Origin: Saprospiraceae bacterium
Lineage (GTDB): Bacteria; Bacteroidota; Bacteroidia; Chitinophagales; Saprospiraceae
Direction of reading: 5' to 3'
Assembly (NCBI GenBank): GCA_016715405.1
Contig: JADKAE010000005.1
Coordinates: 173,687-237,686 of the forward strand
DNA length: 64,000 bases
In this document: positions 58,827-64,000 of the stretch, one piece after another
Layout: the number at the start of each line of letters is the position of its first letter
How positions within the stretch are numbered: the stretch's first letter is position 1
Made by a program: the position numbers and the translations under genes
Notes under the pieces: generated by a model
What the model was told of the DNA's origin: nothing
Database searches by the model: none
What the model saw: only the letters and a program-made list of their open reading frames with translations

Positions 58827-61800
58827 TCACCCTGTCACATCCAAAGCATACTCCCCCACCAAATACGTCAACCACGCATTCGTCACCTTTTCCAGCACGC
58901 TATTTTGCTTGAGGCGCGTGTTGAGGTTAGAGAAATCGACGTGATCCATGAGTTGGTCCTGGTTGACGCAGCTGAATACGAATGACTCTTTGCCAGTCTC
59001 GGGGTCGACGTGGCGCTGGAGGCACTGGGCACACACGGCCTTCATCATACACTGCATCGGCGAGTTGATAGACGCTACGCCCACGTGGTTTTCGTGGAGG
59101 TAGGGCTTCAGCGTAGTGTGGCGTTGCTGCGCTATGGCGTTCATCATGCGGTCGGAACCGATGGCGATGAGGCGGGTGGCCTGGTTGAGCGGGAGGGGCA
59201 CGTCGCCAAGTTGGCCTTCGGCGTAGGCCGTCATGGCCTGGATGATGTTGCCGACGAAGGATTTGTCCTGCGGGCGGATGGCCTCGATGGGCTCGCCGGC
59301 GTCGACGCTGTAGACCACGATATCAGTATGTGCTTCGATTTCTTCGCGTTTGTAAAAATCTTCTTTCTTTTTATACCCCGCAAAATAGATCACTTTGCTG
59401 CCTTTTTCCTGGAAGGCCCGGGCTATCGAGAACAATACGGCATTGCCCAATCCGCCGCCAAGTAACAAGGCGGTGGTATTTTCTTCGATTTCGGTGGGCT
59501 CGCCGGTGGGACCCATCACTACCACATGTTGGCCGGGTTTCATCAGGGATATCATGCGGGTGCTGGCGCCGATTTCCAGGGTGATCAGGCCGATGAGGCC
59601 TTTTTCTTTGTCTACCCAGGCGCCGGTGAGCGCCAGTCCTTCTACCATGAGGCGGGTATCTTCTACTTTTAGCGCGTCGACTTCGTAGCCCTGGAGGCGG
59701 TAAAATTGGCCGGGCTGGAATTTGCGGGCGGCCATGGGGGCGTGCACGACTAATTCTACGATTGTAGGCGTGAGGCGGACTACGCGCACCACGCTGGCGC
59801 GCAATTCGTCGCTGAGCCGTTCAAAAAAGCCGAGCAGTTCGTCTATGGGCGCTACGGGAGGCGTATTGCCGAAGCGGAACAGGTCGACGACTTTTTTGTA
59901 TCCAAATTTGGCGGAAGCCATCGCTTTTACCACGTTGCCCTGGTACACGGGGTGGTTGTCGCCGTAAAAAGTGATCAGTTTACCATCCTTTTCATACGAA
60001 GTAAAAAATCCCGTTTCGTTTTTGGCGGCTTCTATGAGTTTGCCTGTGCCTTCTGGGTCGGTTACGTAGCTCTTGTAAAATTCGTCCCAGCCGTCGAGTG
60101 CAAACGTGCCGGGATTTTCGCGTTCGTACATCACATTGGGCACGGTGCCGGCGGCGACGATCAGGGCTTTGGCCGGCACGCGGAACTGCTGTCCGCTGGA
60201 GCGCCACTTGCCTTCTACGAGTTCTAAATTTTCAAAAACAACCTCTTTTATGGCGCCGTATTCATCGGGAACGACTTCGAGTGGCGACATTTTTTCTACA
60301 AAAGAAATACCTTCCTCAAAGGCTTTGATGATCTCTTCGTGGTTGAGGCGATAGGCCGGGGCATCGTTCATTGATTTGCGGTAGTAAAGGTGCACGCCGC
60401 CCCAGGCGCGAATGAGCGGAATAAAATTGGGTTTTTCGCCTGCCGCTTCGGCGCGTTGGCGCTCCCGGGCTATTTCTTCGGCGTGTTGCAGGAAGGTATG
60501 TAGGATGCCTTTTTCTTCGGCGTCGAACATAGCCTCTACCTGTTCTTTGCCCAATTTAGCCACGAGTTTGTCGTAGCGCGTTTTCGTTTTGCTGACCTGC
60601 ACGGGGTAATAGGCCATCAATTCGGTGGCGGTATCGATGGCGGTGAGTCCGCCGCCGATTACCAGGGCCGGCAGTTGCACCTGCAGGTTGGCCATGGAGT
60701 CTTTTTTGCCGGCGCCGGTAAGTTGCAGTGCCATCAGGAAATCGCTTGCTTTGCGCACGCCCCTGATGAGGTTGTTTTTCATGGTCACGAAGGTCGGTTT
60801 GCCGGCGCCAGTGGCGAGGCAGACGTGGTCGAAGCCCAAATCCCAGGCGTCTTCTACCGTGAGGGCGCCGCCGAAGCGCACGCCGTCGAAAAGGCGGAAG
60901 GTTTGCCGGCGTATGAGGTTGAGGTAGATGACGGAGAGAAAGTTTTTATCCCAGCGCACGGTGATGCCGTATTCCGACACGCCGCCGAAGCCGAGCAATA
61001 TGCGTTCGTCGAGGCTATGGGTGAGGGCGGAGAAGTCGCGCAGCGGCTGGAAAGGGGTGTGGGCGTCGCCCGTCCATTCTACCGGCAGCGGTTCTATTTT
61101 GAGTCCGTCGATGCCTGTGACGCCGAAGCCTTCGTTGATAAAATAATGCGCCAGCGTGTAGCCGGCGGGGCCCAAACCCACGATGAGTATTTTTTTGCCG
61201 TTGTAAGGCAGGGCATATGGGCGGTTGATATTCAGGGGGTTCCAGCGGGTGAGCAGCGAATAGATTTCGAAGCCCCAGGGCAGGTTGAGCGTATCGGTGA
61301 GGATGCGGGTTTCTATCTGGGGGATGTTGACGGGGTCTTGCTTCTGGTAGATGCAGGCCTTCATGCAGTCGTTGCAGATACGGTGGCCTGTACCCGGGCA
61401 CATGGGGTTGTCGGACATAATGATCGCCAAAGCGCCGATGGTATCGCCCTGGCCTTTGAGCACGTGTGATTCGGATATTTTTTGATCCAGCGGGCAGCCT
61501 TTGAGCGTAAAACCCAATGGATTTTTTTTGAATCCGTTTGCGTCGGTAAAACCTTTGGTGCAGGAGTCTTTGTCGCGTTCGTGGCACAACACGCAGTAAT
61601 CCACTTCGGCGCTTATCTCGCGGGGGGCATACCGTTCGTCGGTGAGTGCAAAGCCGTCGCGGCGGCGGTAGTGGGCTTGGGGGCCTATATGGAAATTGGG
61701 TATAGCTGTTTCGAGGGTTTCAAATTCGACGAGCTGTTGGTAGTCGATTTTGCCGGGTAGCCGAAAGCTGCCCCAATCGCGGGTTTCGGGTGTTTTGTGA

Positions 61801-62471
61801 TAATAATGGGCTACGGTCCAGAATTCCCAAAGGGCTACCACGTCGGCGAGGAATTTCGCAAGTGCGGCGTCACTATTGTCTGCTGGCAGGATATCTGCCA
61901 GTGTGCCGTTGCCTTTTACACGGCTTACAAAGTCTTCGAGGTATTTTCTACCGGATTCCGAAAGGCCTTCCCGTGCCGCCTTTTCCTGGGCTACCAGTTC
62001 CATGGCCATAGCTGCCATCTCCAGCTCAAAATCATCTGCCGGGATGCCTGCAAAGCCTCTTTTGAGGGCATTTACCTGGGCATTGAGGGCGGCGAACTCA
62101 GCGGTTTTTGCCATTACATCCGCTTCCGTGATCTTCTTCAGTGCGCGGCGCGTAAAGAAGTCTTTTTTAAAAGCATAAATAATTTGCTCTTTCTCCGCCT
62201 GAATCCTGAACTGCTTGCATTCATTTTCTACACCAAACATTTTTTCCAGGAAGGCGCTGAGGTGGGGCGCCATGGCCACGAGCAGGTTAGACTTTTCCAC
62301 ATCCGTCAGTCCCTCGCCTTTGTTGTCGCGGTAGGCGGAGAACTGCGCGAAAAGGTCTTGGTCTTTGGCTTGTACCTCGGTGTAAAACAGCGTGGTTAGT
62401 TCGGCAAGCTTATAGGGTTGATATAAATCGAGAAAAGAAAATCCTGGAACGTTGATGTGTAGAGATGGCAT
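58827..62471 (-). CDS. Fused GltD-like / PyrK-like flavin oxidoreductase (NfnAB-like)
   Basis: 1,214 residues, no frameshift. Residues 1-270 are helical; Cys near 293, 296, 304, 326, 358, 366, 369 and 373 (CVLCHERDKDSC, CPGTGHRICNDCMKAC) are placed for Fe-S clusters. A GltD-like two-dinucleotide-binding region follows (ILIVGLGPAGYTLAHYF near 428-444; LPALVIGGGLTAIDTATEL near 605-625). The C-terminal 300 residues are a ferredoxin-reductase/PyrK-like module (FQPGQFYRLQG, LLLGGGLGNAVLFSIA) with a CMMKAVCAQC [2Fe-2S] motif. The order matches a single-chain version of NfnB plus NfnA or SudAB, so NAD(P)H/ferredoxin or polysulfide electron transfer is expected. Cytosolic. Confidence 0.82.
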   Translation of the reverse strand: MPSLHINVPGFSFLDLYQPYKLAELTTLFYTEVQAKDQDLFAQFSAYRDNKGEGLTDVEKSNLLVAMAPHLSAFLEKMFGVENECKQFRIQAEKEQIIYAFKKDFFTRRALKKITEADVMAKTAEFAALNAQVNALKRGFAGIPADDFELEMAAMAMELVAQEKAAREGLSESGRKYLEDFVSRVKGNGTLADILPADNSDAALAKFLADVVALWEFWTVAHYYHKTPETRDWGSFRLPGKIDYQQLVEFETLETAIPNFHIGPQAHYRRRDGFALTDERYAPREISAEVDYCVLCHERDKDSCTKGFTDANGFKKNPLGFTLKGCPLDQKISESHVLKGQGDTIGALAIIMSDNPMCPGTGHRICNDCMKACIYQKQDPVNIPQIETRILTDTLNLPWGFEIYSLLTRWNPLNINRPYALPYNGKKILIVGLGPAGYTLAHYFINEGFGVTGIDGLKIEPLPVEWTGDAHTPFQPLRDFSALTHSLDERILLGFGGVSEYGITVRWDKNFLSVIYLNLIRRQTFRLFDGVRFGGALTVEDAWDLGFDHVCLATGAGKPTFVTMKNNLIRGVRKASDFLMALQLTGAGKKDSMANLQVQLPALVIGGGLTAIDTATELMAYYPVQVSKTKTRYDKLVAKLGKEQVEAMFDAEEKGILHTFLQHAEEIARERQRAEAAGEKPNFIPLIRAWGGVHLYYRKSMNDAPAYRLNHEEIIKAFEEGISFVEKMSPLEVVPDEYGAIKEVVFENLELVEGKWRSSGQQFRVPAKALIVAAGTVPNVMYERENPGTFALDGWDEFYKSYVTDPEGTGKLIEAAKNETGFFTSYEKDGKLITFYGDNHPVYQGNVVKAMASAKFGYKKVVDLFRFGNTPPVAPIDELLGFFERLSDELRASVVRVVRLTPTIVELVVHAPMAARKFQPGQFYRLQGYEVDALKVEDTRLMVEGLALTGAWVDKEKGLIGLITLEIGASTRMISLMKPGQHVVVMGPTGEPTEIEENTTALLLGGGLGNAVLFSIARAFQEKGSKVIYFAGYKKKEDFYKREEIEAHTDIVVYSVDAGEPIEAIRPQDKSFVGNIIQAMTAYAEGQLGDVPLPLNQATRLIAIGSDRMMNAIAQQRHTTLKPYLHENHVGVASINSPMQCMMKAVCAQCLQRHVDPETGKESFVFSCVNQDQLMDHVDFSNLNTRLKQNSVLEKVTNAWLTYLVGEYALDVTG

Positions 62472-62633
62472 GATATATTAGTTAAAAAGTTGCAAAGCAC
62501 GTTGTTGCACGGTCAGTATGGGTGGGTTGTCAACTTTAGTGGTAAGCGTTCGGATGGCGAATTTAATATGGTGATGCCGGATAAAAAAATAGAATACATA
62601 TTATTTATTGTCTAAATAAGGTATTCTTGTAAA

Positions 62634-63984
62634 ATGGATACCGCTGCTGTAGTCAAAAAATACTTGAGCAGGTTTTACCACCCTATTGATATCGCTTCCC
62701 TGGCGTTTTTCAGGGTGGCCTTAGGCCTGCTGGGCTTTGTCGACGTGCTCAGCACCTACGTGTATTACCACTGGCAACGCGACGCGTTCAACCCGCACAA
62801 GTTTCAGTTTCGCTATTATGGTTTTGAGTGGGTGAGGCCGTTTCCGGAGCCCTATATGTCGGCCTTTTTCTTTTTGTTGATGGGAGCGGCGTTGCTTATT
62901 GCTATTGGAAAATGGTACCGGTGGGTTACGCCCTTGTTTTTTGTGGGGTATACCTATAGTTTTTTATTAGAAAAAGCTTTTTACCTCAACCATGGTTACC
63001 TGTTTTGCTGGATAGCGTTTGTAATGATCTTCCTGCCGGCGAATAGAGCTTTCAGTCTGGATGCGAAACGCGATCCCGGATTGCGCCGGCGGCAAATTCC
63101 GCTGTGGGCCTTATTCCCCTTGCCGTTTTTGATGGGGCTGGTGTATTTCTATGGCGGCCTGGCCAAACTCAACGGCGACTGGCTACGGGCCGTGCCATTG
63201 GCCGATTGGCTGGGACAAAAAGCCGATACGCCGTTCATCGGCCCCTTGTTGGCGCACGAATGGACGCCCTGGCTGATGGCCTACGGCGGACTTTTACTCG
63301 ACCTGAGCTCGACATTCTTGCTGCTCTTCCGTCGCACGAGGCCCTTCGCCTTTGCCGCTATCACTTTTTTCCACGCCGTCAATCACCTCGTATTTAATAT
63401 CGGCATTTTTCCCTTTTTGTCGCTGGCCCTGACCGCCCTGTTTTTTTCGCCCGATTGGCCGCGGCGCCTGGCGGCACGGTTGTTCAAGCGGGAATCGACA
63501 GGAAGTGCCGGCGCCCGCATTTCCCCGGCGCCGGTGGATGCCGGTAGTTTTGGCATTGTTTATGGCCTTTCACATGTTGATTCCGCTTCGCCATTGGCTT
63601 TTCCTGGGCGATGTGGCCTGGACGGAGGAGGGACACCGCTATGCCTGGCGCATGATGCTGCGTTCGAAGCAGGGTTATGGCAAGCTTGTAATAAAAGACC
63701 TTGATACGGGTGAAACAACCCGATATTCACCCCGGCAGGATTTGAGTAGCAAGCAGTACCGCAAAATATTTACCCATCCGGATATGATTTTGCAATACGC
63801 TCATTATTTGCGTGATAGAGAAAAACAGCGTGGAAAACGGGTTGCCGTGTATGCCGATGTCAAAGTATCGCTCAACGGCAGGCCCTACCGGGAGTTTATC
63901 GATCCGCAGGTTGATCTGGCACAGGAGGAATGGCGTTTTTTTCGACGTAGTCGATGGCTGAGGAATAGGCTATGGGGATTTTAG
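62634..63984 (+). CDS. HTTM domain membrane protein (one frameshift)
   Basis: About 450 residues. Helices with IDIASLAFFRVALGLLGF, MLVYFYGGLAKLNGDW-like LMGLVYFYGGLAKLNGDW and FAAITFFHAVNHLVFNIGIF are hallmarks of the HTTM family, the membrane domain shared with vitamin-K-dependent gamma-carboxylase. The C-terminal soluble part (LFLGDVAWTEEGHRYAWRMM, then SKQYRKIFTHPDMILQYAHY) completes it after a shift near 63510. Bacterial HTTM proteins are of unknown function, sometimes linked to peptide modification. The 162 bp upstream hold TATTCTTG at 62621, a weak -7 box. Confidence 0.87.
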
Positions 63985-64000
63985 CCGTCACCTCTTCACC
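63985..64000. repeat. Start of a further GTCACC-type intergenic repeat
   Basis: GCCGTCACCTCTTCACC begins right after the HTTM stop and is cut by the window edge. It is the same word as at 58.70-58.84 kb. Confidence 0.4.

Noticed and set aside
1..64000. tRNA, rRNA or IS element
   Set aside because: I scanned the gene-free gaps for cloverleaf ends (GGTTCGA, CCA), rRNA-like conserved segments and transposase motifs and found none that I could support.

Overview
The window comes from a bacterium of the phylum Bacteroidota, most likely in or near the Saprospiria (inference). The evidence is a type IX secretion (T9SS) type B C-terminal domain at 4.9-6.6 kb, a GLPGLI-family protein, promoter-like TAnnTTTG -7 boxes in place of E. 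coli-type promoters, a Bacteroidota-type PurF and SecA, menaquinone synthesis by the futalosine route (mqnC), and many Rossmann, beta-barrel and HTTM proteins typical of the group. Base composition is moderately GC-rich. I see no rRNA, tRNA, CRISPR array or insertion-sequence transposase.

Layout. 0-0.6 kb: tandem and degenerate intergenic repeats. 0.6-3.9 kb: secA (-). 4.1-7.4 kb: a lipoprotein, a T9SS-secreted fibronectin-type protein and a GLPGLI protein. 7.6-9.7 kb: sensor kinase and response regulator. 9.8-14.5 kb: membrane proteins (DUF2157 and GDYXXLXY) and a serine hydrolase. 14.6-20.7 kb: mqnC, lptB, a beta-barrel, a LysM glucosaminidase and purF. 20.9-24.7 kb: a truncated membrane gene, a haem-binding protein, a second two-component pair and a Cys-rich secreted protein. 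24.8-28.6 kb: an alpha-hydroxy-acid oxidase behind an esterase-GH3 fusion. 28.8-33.8 kb: a potassium channel, a small membrane protein and a giant outer-membrane protein. 34-39 kb: a gene-poor stretch with small hypothetical genes, a degraded VapBC pair and five copies of a palindromic repeat. 39-50.9 kb: ftsK, a JmjC/HTTM-like pair, a subtilisin-SPOR protein, a MacB-type permease, a PLP decarboxylase and a TPR membrane protein. 51-58.5 kb: an intact VapBC pair beside a three-gene cassette. 58.8-64 kb: a 1,214-residue fused flavoprotein and an HTTM protein.

The most interesting locus is 52.1-58.5 kb, all on the + strand. It encodes a protein with an effector-associated-like N-terminal domain, an nSTAND-type P-loop NTPase (ATGA overlap with the first gene) that carries a membrane anchor, coiled coil and TPR-like tail, and an exported protein of about 20 WG repeats. 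This resembles the NTPase-centred conflict/defence systems described by comparative genomics in Bacteroidota and multicellular bacteria. The exact combination and its function are inference.

Two further features shape the reading. First, about 20 otherwise well-conserved genes, including secA, purF, mqnC and lptB, carry one or more frameshifts, usually at homopolymers. This points to residual long-read indel errors rather than gene decay, so broken genes are annotated here as single loci. Second, almost every intergenic space holds a short-word or palindromic repeat family, several of them dispersed over tens of kilobases.
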